A stretch of 41,677 nucleotides of DNA from a virus, in the IMG/VR virus record IMGVR_UViG_3300044714_000031, positions 1 through 41,677 of that record; one strand, given 5' to 3'. The notes under the pieces are model-generated. The model made no database searches, was not told where the DNA came from, and saw nothing but the letters and a program-made list of their open reading frames with translations. A program made the translations under genes and the position numbers. Positions 23,608 through 31,044 of this stretch are shown here, one piece after another; the stretch's first letter is position 1, and the number at the start of each line of letters is the position of its first letter.

Positions 23608-23798
23608 AAAGAAACGCACACATCGAAGTTCCTCATTGTCCCTTGCATGTCGGCCATTTCATGCGGCCATTCTTAGACGAGCACAAGATGATCGTGGGAA
23701 AGAACTTCAGCGAGCACAATGTCTACTATCGTTGTCCCGTGGTGCAGAACGGCCACAAGTGCGAGCAGGTTGCAGTGAGAGACCAGGAGGACAAGTGA
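23604..23798 (+). CDS. Small Cys/His-rich protein
   Basis: A 64-residue protein with ATGA overlap. PHCPLHVGHF and YYRCPVVQNGHKCEQ give a Cys-x2-His / Cys-x7-Cys zinc-binding candidate. Lies between rusA and another zinc ribbon gene. Confidence 0.55.
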   Translation: MKRNAHIEVPHCPLHVGHFMRPFLDEHKMIVGKNFSEHNVYYRCPVVQNGHKCEQVAVRDQEDK

Positions 23799-24022
23799 CC
23801 GAAGCTATCGAACCCAAGCTGCACGAGAATCCTAAATGTGCGTACTGTAACGCTGATCCCATGATGCTAGGCTCACGCGAGGTTCCTACCGGCGCTGGGC
23901 TACTCTTGGGCATCGTCTGGTGCGCCAACTGTGGAACCATGCTCAGCACTCAGGTTGTTGGCAAAATGGCTCCGATGCAGTTGCCACATCTCAAAGGCGG
24001 AAAGCCTGGATTAATCATTTGA
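23795..24022 (+). CDS. Zinc-ribbon protein
   Basis: 75 residues from GTG 23795 (GTGA overlap, ribosome site CAGGAGGACAA). KCAYCNADPMM and VWCANCGTML form two Cys-x2-Cys knuckles 25-30 residues apart, a classic zinc ribbon. Unknown partner. It is the last early gene before the candidate promoter at 24.03 kb. Confidence 0.6.
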   Translation: MTEAIEPKLHENPKCAYCNADPMMLGSREVPTGAGLLLGIVWCANCGTMLSTQVVGKMAPMQLPHLKGGKPGLII

Positions 24023-24028
24023 CGCAAG

Positions 24029-24037
24029 TGCTAAAAT
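24029..24037 (+). promoter_or_regulatory. Candidate extended -10 promoter before the packaging genes
   Basis: TGCTAAAAT (24029-24037) is an extended -10 element in the 44-bp gap before the packaging operon; the -35 region is poor. The predicted start is near 24044, with a leader of about 23 nt to ATG 24067. Confidence 0.35.
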
Positions 24038-24066
24038 GACTCTGTCTAGTACGAGGTAAATATTGC

Positions 24067-24387
24067 ATGTCTAGGAAGTTAGAGCGTGACGTACAACTCT
24101 TCGTTCACCGCGTGGAGAACCAGCTCGATAAGGCAGGGCATTCGGGAGGTTTAGAGGCGCTAACCTGTCGCTTTCTCATGGGCAAAGACCTGAAAGTTGC
24201 TGCGTTCGTTTGGGCGAAGCTTCTCAGTTACAAGTACGGACTTCCCAAGCAAACTGTCCAAGTCGCCGGGGAAGTGAAGCACACCATGACCGCCGAAGAC
24301 CGCAAGGAAGCGAACGAAGCTATCCAGAAGTTGCTCGGGCCAGGAAGCGAAACAATCGAGGTTGAGGGCAAGGAGGTGGTGAATTGA
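24067..24387 (+). CDS. Small terminase subunit candidate
   Basis: A 106-residue protein behind ACGAGGTAAATATTGC. VAAFVWAKLLSYKYGLPKQT, VQVAGEVKHTMTAEDRKEAN is similar to the C-terminal part of small terminases and other proteins placed just before large terminases. An N-terminal DNA-recognition helix-turn-helix is not obvious. Mainly position supports the call. Confidence 0.5.
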   Translation: MSRKLERDVQLFVHRVENQLDKAGHSGGLEALTCRFLMGKDLKVAAFVWAKLLSYKYGLPKQTVQVAGEVKHTMTAEDRKEANEAIQKLLGPGSETIEVEGKEVVN

Positions 24388-24995
24388 ACGCAGCTCCGGG
24401 CACCGTTGTAAGAAACGCTACTCACGATATTATCCCTGCCGATCTGGGCATTACTCCTCAACAAGCCTTAGATATGTACAATTGGCACGATAACGAGAAC
24501 ATATTCTCTACCGGCCCGACAGGTTGGGAAGCGACTTTTGAGCGCCTGTTAATCCTCGAAGACCAATTCCGCTCTGGATACGAATGTGACACGTGCGAAT
24601 GGACTGGCAAGCTCGTGTGTCCTGACTGCGATGATGGAAGTTCCAGACTCAACCCGGATATGAAGTGCAAATCCTGCAACGCAACGCGAAAGATCGATTG
24701 TCCCGACTGCAAAGGCAAAGGGATGCTGCTTGAGATCCCCGATGCAGCGCAGCGCAGGCCCACGACCGGAACGGTTCTCTCCATCGGCGAAGACGTAAAG
24801 ACCATCAAGCGCGGCGACACGGTCGTTTACTCGAACTTCGTGGGAGAGGTTTACGACCTTACTGGGATTGACTCTGTAGGCCGCGAGAAGAAGATCGTCA
24901 TCCGCGTGATGAAAGAGCGCGAAATCATCTGCCGCATCTACGGCCACATGGAACTCAAGCGTGTGAAACGCCACCAGACGCAGGCGGGAGGATGA
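24384..24995 (+). CDS. GroES-like co-chaperonin with an inserted DnaJ-type zinc finger
   Basis: 203 residues from TTG 24384, supported by AAGGAGGTG seven bases upstream and the TTGA overlap. Residues 52-60 (FERLLILED) match the first strand of Cpn10. Residues 113-135 (GMLLEIPDAAQ, GTVLSIG), 141-159 (IKRGDTVVYSNFVGEVYDL) and the end (VIRVMKEREIICRI) follow the GroES order: GGIVLP, GxVLAVG, VKVGDxVxY, ILxESDILAxI. Where GroES has its mobile GroEL-binding loop, this protein has four CxxC knuckles (68-71, 79-82, 95-98, 106-109) as in DnaJ. A 50-residue N-terminal extension precedes it. It may assist capsid or portal folding, as T4 gp31 does; this is inference. Confidence 0.65.
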   Translation: MNAAPGTVVRNATHDIIPADLGITPQQALDMYNWHDNENIFSTGPTGWEATFERLLILEDQFRSGYECDTCEWTGKLVCPDCDDGSSRLNPDMKCKSCNATRKIDCPDCKGKGMLLEIPDAAQRRPTTGTVLSIGEDVKTIKRGDTVVYSNFVGEVYDLTGIDSVGREKKIVIRVMKEREIICRIYGHMELKRVKRHQTQAGG

Positions 24996-24996
24996 G

Positions 24997-25272
24997 ATGG
25001 CAAATGAAGAGAAAATCCCATTAATTCAGTCAGAGTACAAAACTTACACCACGCGAGTTTACGATCCCGAGTTGCAAAAGAGCCTGGACGAGTATTACGC
25101 AGTTATGTCTGAAGGGTTAGATCGTCTCGGCATACAAAAAGAACAAGTACCCGGAGCCATGTTTTACATGCCCGAGGAGTTCATTGAGCGCCAGGACGTA
25201 AACGTAGCCCCCGAAGAGACCGAAGGCGATGACGAAGAGTTGAGCGAAGATGTTGGAGAGGATGATGAGTAG
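24997..25272 (+). CDS. Acidic hypothetical protein
   Basis: A 91-residue protein behind GGGAGGATGAG. The N-terminal part is mixed (SEYKTYTTRVYDPELQKSLD); the last 25 residues are almost all Glu/Asp. Lies between the chaperone-like gene and the terminase. Unknown. Confidence 0.55.
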   Translation: MANEEKIPLIQSEYKTYTTRVYDPELQKSLDEYYAVMSEGLDRLGIQKEQVPGAMFYMPEEFIERQDVNVAPEETEGDDEELSEDVGEDDE

Positions 25273-25432
25273 CGAAGCAAGAGAATGGGCGAAGTTGATA
25301 GAGGAAATTGAACAGCAGACCTTTAAGAAGTACGAGAGGGCAAAGAAGCTGATGGATCGGCAACTGCTTGAGAATGTTTTCTTTTTGAGCGACGACAGAA
25401 CGATTTGTTTTATGCAGTACGAGCGATGGTAG
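25250..25432 (+). CDS. Small helical protein ahead of the large terminase, same frame
   Basis: 60 residues from ATG 25250; ATG 25262 or 25265 are alternatives close to GGAGAGG. Charged helix (EWAKLIEEIEQQTFKKYERA), then LMDRQLLENVFFLSDD. It overlaps the acidic gene. It is in the same frame as the terminase and separated from it by a single TAG and a three-base gap before GTG. Confidence 0.5.
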   Translation: MLERMMSSEAREWAKLIEEIEQQTFKKYERAKKLMDRQLLENVFFLSDDRTICFMQYERW

Positions 25433-25435
25433 CTT

Positions 25436-27079
25436 GTGCAATCCTGGCGCATCCTCAAGCTCTGCGGCGATCCGGCAGCCGATGAGATAGCCGTAAGGCT
25501 CAACTCGCTTGGCTCGCTGTTCTTCTTCCTGCATTACACCCTCAAGCGCGACAAACTCTCCACAATCCACAAGCTGGTGTGCAAGTCTTTAGAGCGCGAG
25601 CGCCTTCGCCTGGTCCTGGAATTGCCACGCAATCACTACAAGACAACCATCGTAGCCGAAGGCTTGCCGATCTGGTGGGCTTTGCCCTTCACCGAGAACG
25701 ATGAATACCTAATGCGGCGCATGGGCTACGGCGATTCGTGGGTTAACTGGATGCACTATGCGCACGACGCTGACACGTCCACGCTGCTGATAGCCGAGAC
25801 CGAGAAGAACACGGTGCTGAACGGAACGCTTGTGGACCATCACTACCAGAACAACGAGCGGTTCAGGCACATCTTCCCCGAAATCATCCCGGACGGCACA
25901 ACGACCTGGAACACCGAGATTAAGATTCACCGTAGGAGCGCACATGGACAAGTCAGAAAAGAGGGTACTTATCATTATCGCGGGGTCGGACAAGCGGTCA
26001 CGGGATTACACCCTGCTAGAGCGATTGAAGATGACTTGTTTGGCCTGGAAGCTCAGCAGTCCGAGGCAGTCGCTGAAGCAACCATCCGCTACCACAGAAT
26101 GCTTGGAGGAGTTATCGGGAACGGAGATAACGTCGTTGATGGCAATCGCTGGAGCGTGGCCGACCTTGATGGCTGGATTCGTGAAAATGACAAGACCTTC
26201 GTCGTAGAATCGCACTCAGCGGAAGGAGGATGTTGTGAACTACATCCGAGCGGGGAAGCTTTGTTTCCCGAAGAATGGCCGATGGAGCGTCTACTTTATC
26301 AGAGGGCGCGCATGGGCGATTATGATTACTCTCACCAGTATCTCAACGTTCCCTTACTACAAAGCGACATCGTATTTAGAGCTGAATGGCTCAGGTATTA
26401 CCGTTTCAAGCAGTCCAATCCGAATAAGCCGCTCGACGATCCCACCAACTTCCTACTAGTAGAACACGAGGTCTACAATGGCAAAGCCAGAGAAGACATT
26501 GACTGTGGAGTGCTCGACCTGCGGATTATTGTGGACCCGAACCATGCCGGTAAAAGAGGCCGATGCGCTCATGCGATCTCTGTTATTGGGTACGACCAAG
26601 AAACCCAGCGATTTTACCTGCTTGATGAGTGGAGCAAATCATGCGGATACCGGGACTTCTGTGAGGAAATATACGCTACAGCTTACAAATGGGGCCTGTT
26701 TGACGTTTGGATCGAGACTGTCGCCGCGCAAGTCTATCTCAAGCTCTACCTCGAAGAGTTGAACCTCCGCAAGTCCAAGCGTCTGCGCTTCCACGACCTG
26801 CCCCTGGACAACCGCGCGGCGGCCAAAGACAGGCGCATTGAGAGCTTGGAGCCTTATATCCGCAACGAACAATTCTGGATGCACCAGTCACATTCCATTG
26901 CGCGCAAACAGCTTCTCGGCTATTATCGCGGCAAGGACATGGACGTTGATCTTATCGACACGCTCGGCTACGCGCCGCAGCTCTACAACCTCATCCGCAA
27001 GCGTGAGGTGTTGAAGAACATGCGCGAGCGGCAAGAAGAGTTCGAGAAGGTTACGGCAGATAGTCAGACGGGGTACTGA
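25436..27079 (+). CDS. terL: Large terminase subunit (packaging ATPase/nuclease)
   Basis: 547 residues from GTG 25436. ELPRNHYKTTI at 62-72 is a Walker-A-like loop with Tyr in place of the usual Gly before Lys, a variant seen in T7-like and environmental terminases. ARAIEDDLFG is Walker B with the catalytic acid. RIIVDPNHAG starts the C-terminal RNase-H-like nuclease with its metal Asp, and a further acidic pair lies near the end (DVDLIDTLGY). It drives DNA into the prohead through the portal encoded next. No clear ribosome site is present; translation may depend on reinitiation after the TAG upstream. Confidence 0.88.
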   Translation: MQSWRILKLCGDPAADEIAVRLNSLGSLFFFLHYTLKRDKLSTIHKLVCKSLERERLRLVLELPRNHYKTTIVAEGLPIWWALPFTENDEYLMRRMGYGDSWVNWMHYAHDADTSTLLIAETEKNTVLNGTLVDHHYQNNERFRHIFPEIIPDGTTTWNTEIKIHRRSAHGQVRKEGTYHYRGVGQAVTGLHPARAIEDDLFGLEAQQSEAVAEATIRYHRMLGGVIGNGDNVVDGNRWSVADLDGWIRENDKTFVVESHSAEGGCCELHPSGEALFPEEWPMERLLYQRARMGDYDYSHQYLNVPLLQSDIVFRAEWLRYYRFKQSNPNKPLDDPTNFLLVEHEVYNGKAREDIDCGVLDLRIIVDPNHAGKRGRCAHAISVIGYDQETQRFYLLDEWSKSCGYRDFCEEIYATAYKWGLFDVWIETVAAQVYLKLYLEELNLRKSKRLRFHDLPLDNRAAAKDRRIESLEPYIRNEQFWMHQSHSIARKQLLGYYRGKDMDVDLIDTLGYAPQLYNLIRKREVLKNMRERQEEFEKVTADSQTGY

Positions 27080-27339
27080 TGCGTAGGGATGACAAAGGGA
27101 ATCCGCTATACCGTCACGTTGACATCAAAGTTATCCTTCCAGAAGGTCGCAAGTCCATTCATCAGGTTGTTCACGCACCACCACGCCAAGGTTTCCATCC
27201 CGATGGCATAGATGAAATTGTTAGCAAGACAATTGAACAGCTTGACGCTCGGTTCAAATACTGGAATTTCCGTATGATTCAAAGAGGAGCAAACGCCTTC
27301 ACGTTCGTTTACGATGGATTAAGGGATCAAAGTGCCTGA
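27079..27339 (+). CDS. Hypothetical protein between terminase and portal
   Basis: An 86-residue protein, TGATG-coupled to the terminase and overlapping the portal start by 8 bases. RHVDIKVILPEGRKSIHQVV, then AFTFVYDGLR suggests a small alpha-beta fold. Basic N-terminus. Unknown. Confidence 0.6.
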   Translation: MRRDDKGNPLYRHVDIKVILPEGRKSIHQVVHAPPRQGFHPDGIDEIVSKTIEQLDARFKYWNFRMIQRGANAFTFVYDGLRDQSA

Positions 27340-29359
27340 CGCCTCCAAGCCCGAGTCAAACGTAAAGGCCAGCTTCCCCGCCCAGAAGGATTTCCAGCCC
27401 ATCACAGCCGACTTCGGCGAAGACAAGAACCAAGAAATAGAAGAATGGCTGCACGAGTCCATCCGCGTTTATAAAGACACCTTTGCCGTTATGTTCGAGA
27501 AGAAGGTTCCTGAATGGCGGAGGCTCGCCGATGGCAAACCGAAAGAAAAATCGAAGTCCTTCCCCTGGCCCAACGCTTCCAACCTGGTCGTACAAGTCAT
27601 CGGACAGCGCTGCGATGACATTGCTGCTCGCGTACTGGGTCTCGTTTGGTCAACTTCCCCGGTGGCTATGTTCCGCAGTCAGTTCGCAAAGCCTCAGGAC
27701 CCGCATCGAGAATCTGAGAAAGTGCGGATACTCGAACAGTTCATTGATAACCAGGCTTTTGACCACGAAGCCCTCGACCTCTATCGCGTCGAATGTGTTG
27801 GTTTTGCCGACAGCGCGAGGCTCGGCACCCACTTCTTCAAAGTCGTTCCCGAACATCGCATGGAAGTGACGGAAGTATCGCTCATGGGCAGCGACAAAGG
27901 CTCGAAGCGCACCAAGCTGACCGAGTCCACGATCTATACCGGGCCGCGCGTCGAGAACCTGGAGTTTGAGCACGTGATGGCCGATCCCGACGCGCCTACG
28001 TGGGACAAGTCGAGGCTCAAGACCCAGAAGCGCACGCTGCGGAAGTACGAGCTGGAAGAGAGAGTCTTCGCCGGATTCTACGACAACAAGAAGGTCCAAG
28101 AGATCATCGACCATCCCGACCGGCAAGGGCCGGAGTTTGCCAAGCAGCGCCAGGAAACAAAGAAAGGCATCAACGCCCCGCAAGCTAGGATACTGGCTGA
28201 GTGGGACATCTACGAGTGCATATTCTGGTGGTGGATCAACGGCCCGGGAGGCAAGAAGGTCAAGGTGCACCTGTTCGCTTCCTACCACTTCACGACCCGC
28301 ACCATGATCCGGCAAGTGTTCAACTTCATGCCCGACAACGCCTGCCCGATCATCCCCACCAAGCTGGACATCTCATCCAAAGGCATCCACGGCAGGGGCT
28401 ATGCGGACATGCTCGAAGCCGACCAGAACGGGATTTCAACTTGGCGTAACCAGAGGATTGATGCGCGAACTATGGCGATCACCGGTATCATTCGTTCCTC
28501 AAACCCCAACTTGGATAAAGACATCAAAGTATTCCCGTTCTGCATCATCCCCGGGGACGCTGACGAAATAGAGTTGCTAAAGAATCCGAACGACATCGGC
28601 ACAGGCGGAATCGAGGAAGAGCAGTTCATGCTCAAGACCGCTGACGACCGCGCCGGAGTATCGCAGGCCATCATGGGCATGGGCGCGGGAGGATTGAACA
28701 AGAAAGGACAATATGGCGCAGCAGGAACATTGGCACTACTTCAAGACGGGAACACTCGTAATAACCTTCGAGTCTCCGACTTTCGATATTCCCACATCAA
28801 ACTCGTATCACTATGCACGAAAGTCTTCGGCAAGTTCGGGGTCAACAACATCGAGGAGGTCTACGGCAAGGACGCGGCGCTCCTCGAAGAAGCGTTAGGG
28901 GACTTCTACAAGAACCACATCAAGATACCCATCCGCGCAACCACCGCAAGCGTCAACAAGGAAGTCGAGAAGCAGAACGACATGCTCTTGCGCAGCGCCC
29001 TGTCTCAGCATTTCCAGGAGTCGGCGCAAATCATTCAGAACATCTCAACCAATGCGGCGATGCCTCCCAACGCCAAGAAGTTCTTCACCGACGCGCTCAA
29101 GAGCCAAGACGCCATGATGATGCGCGTGCTGCGGAACTTCGGCTACGACCAGCCTAGAGAGTTTGTCCCGGAGTTCGAGACAGGAGAAGCAAATGCCCCG
29201 CAAGCCCAAGGACAGCCCAACCCGGATGCCATCAGGAAATTCCTTAGCATGGCCGGTGCTCAGCAGCTACCCGGAGCGGGCGTACCAGTGGACGCAGGCG
29301 GAGGAGTGGGGAATGTTCCGGGCGGACCTGCAAGCCCACCGCCAGGCCCACCTCAATAG
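27332..29359 (+). CDS. Portal protein
   Basis: 675 residues from GTG 27332. WRRLADGKPKEKSKSFPWPN, DMLEADQNGISTWRNQRID and TADDRAGVSQAIMGMGAGGL are typical of large podovirus-type portals, with the crown/stem core in the middle and a Pro/Gly-rich tail at the end. It forms the dodecameric vertex that docks the terminase and the tail adaptors. The last 167 bases are shared with an overlapping gene in another frame. Confidence 0.85.
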   Translation: MPDASKPESNVKASFPAQKDFQPITADFGEDKNQEIEEWLHESIRVYKDTFAVMFEKKVPEWRRLADGKPKEKSKSFPWPNASNLVVQVIGQRCDDIAARVLGLVWSTSPVAMFRSQFAKPQDPHRESEKVRILEQFIDNQAFDHEALDLYRVECVGFADSARLGTHFFKVVPEHRMEVTEVSLMGSDKGSKRTKLTESTIYTGPRVENLEFEHVMADPDAPTWDKSRLKTQKRTLRKYELEERVFAGFYDNKKVQEIIDHPDRQGPEFAKQRQETKKGINAPQARILAEWDIYECIFWWWINGPGGKKVKVHLFASYHFTTRTMIRQVFNFMPDNACPIIPTKLDISSKGIHGRGYADMLEADQNGISTWRNQRIDARTMAITGIIRSSNPNLDKDIKVFPFCIIPGDADEIELLKNPNDIGTGGIEEEQFMLKTADDRAGVSQAIMGMGAGGLNKKGQYGAAGTLALLQDGNTRNNLRVSDFRYSHIKLVSLCTKVFGKFGVNNIEEVYGKDAALLEEALGDFYKNHIKIPIRATTASVNKEVEKQNDMLLRSALSQHFQESAQIIQNISTNAAMPPNAKKFFTDALKSQDAMMMRVLRNFGYDQPREFVPEFETGEANAPQAQGQPNPDAIRKFLSMAGAQQLPGAGVPVDAGGGVGNVPGGPASPPPGPPQ

Positions 29360-29483
29360 GCTCCTGCACATGAGCGGTAAGCCCGAGAAAGAGAACCAGA
29401 TTCGCGGGGCGATACAGGCGATAGACTTTATCCTGGATATACCGGAGACGGCGCGAAAGTGGCAAACGGACCAGAAACGCTAG
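29193..29483 (+). CDS. Small helical protein overlapping the portal 3' end
   Basis: 96 residues from ATG 29193, which follows AGGAGAAGCAA; ATG 29313 behind GGAGGAGTGGGGA is a shorter alternative. QWTQAEEWGMFRADLQAHRQ, HLNRLLHMSG and IRGAIQAIDFILDIP make an amphipathic helical protein. The long overlap means the portal's low-complexity tail is constrained in two frames. Function unknown; a portal partner is possible. Confidence 0.55.
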   Translation: MPRKPKDSPTRMPSGNSLAWPVLSSYPERAYQWTQAEEWGMFRADLQAHRQAHLNRLLHMSGKPEKENQIRGAIQAIDFILDIPETARKWQTDQKR

Positions 29484-29647
29484 TTCCTGATTCGGTCACC
29501 ATCACCCGCGTGCAGGTCTTCCGCGTGCGGGAGGAGTGGCCGGAAGTGGTGCGTGTCTTGCTACACCGCAAGTTTACCGGGAACATCTTGATTCATTGCA
29601 GTCAGGGAGTAGTGGGGGCAGTACATGTGCAGGAGAATCAAAAGTAG
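29459..29647 (+). CDS. 62-residue hypothetical protein
   Basis: GTG 29459 follows CCGGAGACGGCGCGAAA and lies within the previous gene. Beta-rich (SVTITRVQVFRVREEWPEVV, GNILIHCSQGVVGAVHV). Its stop abuts, without a gap, the stop of the minus-strand homing endonuclease. Confidence 0.5.
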   Translation: MANGPETLVPDSVTITRVQVFRVREEWPEVVRVLLHRKFTGNILIHCSQGVVGAVHVQENQK

Positions 29648-30175
29648 CTAACAGTTGGTCATCGCGAATTCCCCATGATATTCGGTGGCAGCCTTATCGT
29701 AAGCTCTCGCCGCATCTTCTGCATAATTGAAGCGTCCTAAATACCGGAGTTTTCCATTCGCCCTTACGAAACCCATCCAACACGAATTCTTCTTGTCCCA
29801 ATACACACCCTTAAATCCAGATGTGTTATTCCTCTGAATCCTTCGATTCATGAGGTTTTGTTGTCTAGTGCATTTCCTCAGATTATCTCTTCGATTGTCC
29901 AACGTGTTGTGGTTTTTGTGATCGTTTTCTCTACCCATCCCAGGAGGAGAAAGTAGATTATGCATGGATACCATGTGTCCTTCGTGATTGGTAGAAGCGT
30001 AGAAACTTTTGGAAGTTTTGCTCCACCTAGCGTGCCAATTCCACTGAGACAACCACTCGAAGTCGGACATATCCACGATGGCGTTCTGTCCTTGCGTCAG
30101 CGCGATAAGTCGGTAGGATTGGTCAAGAGGCTGCGTTACTTTGTGTCTGTGGACACGACGGACATGAGGTTTCAT
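29648..30175 (-). CDS. HNH homing endonuclease with AP2 domain
   Basis: A 175-residue protein. HNLLSPPGMGRENDHKNHNT, then DNRRDNLRKCT is the HNH motif of the HNH_3 type; SGFKGVYWDKKNSCWMGFVR, then YLGRFNYAEDAARAYDKAA is an AP2/ERF DNA-binding domain. The ribosome site is GGAGGT 7 bases before its ATG. The gene opposes all neighbours and splits portal from scaffold, which is typical of a freestanding homing gene that moved in. It has its own promoter candidate at 30211-30239. Confidence 0.85.
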   Translation of the reverse strand: MKPHVRRVHRHKVTQPLDQSYRLIALTQGQNAIVDMSDFEWLSQWNWHARWSKTSKSFYASTNHEGHMVSMHNLLSPPGMGRENDHKNHNTLDNRRDNLRKCTRQQNLMNRRIQRNNTSGFKGVYWDKKNSCWMGFVRANGKLRYLGRFNYAEDAARAYDKAATEYHGEFAMTNC

Positions 30176-30210
30176 GGACCTACCTCCAGTAGGTTCGTGA
30201 AGCAGCCTCT

Positions 30211-30239
30211 ATTCTAAACTTTAAGTTGACAACTGACAA
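30211..30239 (-). promoter_or_regulatory. Minus-strand promoter for the homing endonuclease
   Basis: Read on the minus strand: TTGTCA (30239-30234), 17-bp spacer, TAGAAT (30216-30211). It sits 35-64 bases before the endonuclease start and overlaps the + strand promoter at 30226. Confidence 0.5.
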
Positions 30240-30255
30240 CGGTTTGCCGTAGATT
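30226..30255 (+). promoter_or_regulatory. Plus-strand promoter upstream of the terminator
   Basis: TTGACA (30226-30231), 18-bp spacer, TAGATT (30250-30255). The -35 is perfect and lies in the near-palindrome GTTGACAAC. Predicted start near 30262. Confidence 0.5.
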
Positions 30256-30261
30256 TACAAG

Positions 30262-30340
30262 CGATAGGCCGACTGAAGTCCTCTCCACGAGGAAAACTAC
30301 AAGGCTCGACGCCGAAAGGTGTCGGGCCTTTTTTGTTTTT
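30262..30340 (+). ncRNA. Candidate 80-nt small RNA or attenuator leader
   Basis: Between the predicted start (30262) and the strong terminator ending at 30340. Inside, TCCTC pairs with GAGGA around TCCAC, giving one small hairpin before the terminator hairpin. No ORF fits. It could be a small RNA or an attenuated leader of the capsid operon. Confidence 0.4.
30301..30340 (+). terminator. Intrinsic terminator
   Basis: AAGGCTCGACGCC (30301-30313) and GGTGTCGGGCCTT (30318-30330) form a 13-bp stem with two G-U pairs and a GAAA tetraloop, followed by a T-rich run to 30340. It is the clearest terminator in the window and stands 12 bases before the next ATG. Confidence 0.85.
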
Positions 30341-30351
30341 ACGGAGCAAAA

Positions 30352-31044
30352 ATGTGGGGCGATAAGAAAGACGAAAAGAAAGAGGAAGTAAAGCCGCCCG
30401 AGCAGTCCAAAGCCGAAGCCGACGATTTGATAGCCCGCATGTCCGCATCGTTCCAGGAAACCATCAAGCCCCTGCAAGCCAAGATTGATTCCTACGAAAC
30501 TCGTTTCTCGACCATCGAGCAATCGGTCAAGCGTCCCGAACCGAAAGTGGAACAGCCTGAAGTTCCCAGCGTGCTCGACGACGAAGACGCCGCCTTCGCC
30601 CGCCGCCAGATGCCGCAGAACGTCGCCATCGTGCAACTGAATGCCCGCATCACTGAGGGCGAAATATTCCGCGAGATGGAAGCAAACGGCTGGGGCGGAT
30701 ACATCCCAGAGGTCCGCGAACAACTCGACAATACCGACATCGTAGTCAAGGGCCAGCCCACCTATCCGAACTACGTCCGCAACACGGTGACGATGGTGAT
30801 CGGAAAAAGGGCCATGGAAAAGGGCCTCAAGTTCGATTCCGGAAAGAACAGCTTCTTCCTCGAAGATTCGAGCAAAGGCACCACAAGTTCATCGGACAAC
30901 GCAAGCCGCAACAAGCTGATGGAACTTGCCTCGGACGGAAAGATTGCGCTGTTCAAGGGCAATAACCCCGAGGATGCGGTTGAGTTCCTGCAAAAGAAGC
31001 TGGGCATCAAGGACGTTGACGCCTTCCTCAAAGGAATTGCCTAA
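30352..31044 (+). CDS. Scaffold-like head protein
   Basis: 230 residues from ATG 30352 behind ACGGAGCAAAA. A charged N-terminal helix (DKKDEKKEEVKPPEQSKAEA) and coiled coil (QETIKPLQAKIDSYETRFST) precede an acidic linker and a small C-terminal domain. Composition and place before the capsid gene suggest the scaffold or a head morphogenesis factor. TAATG overlap with the next gene. Confidence 0.6.
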   Translation: MWGDKKDEKKEEVKPPEQSKAEADDLIARMSASFQETIKPLQAKIDSYETRFSTIEQSVKRPEPKVEQPEVPSVLDDEDAAFARRQMPQNVAIVQLNARITEGEIFREMEANGWGGYIPEVREQLDNTDIVVKGQPTYPNYVRNTVTMVIGKRAMEKGLKFDSGKNSFFLEDSSKGTTSSSDNASRNKLMELASDGKIALFKGNNPEDAVEFLQKKLGIKDVDAFLKGIA

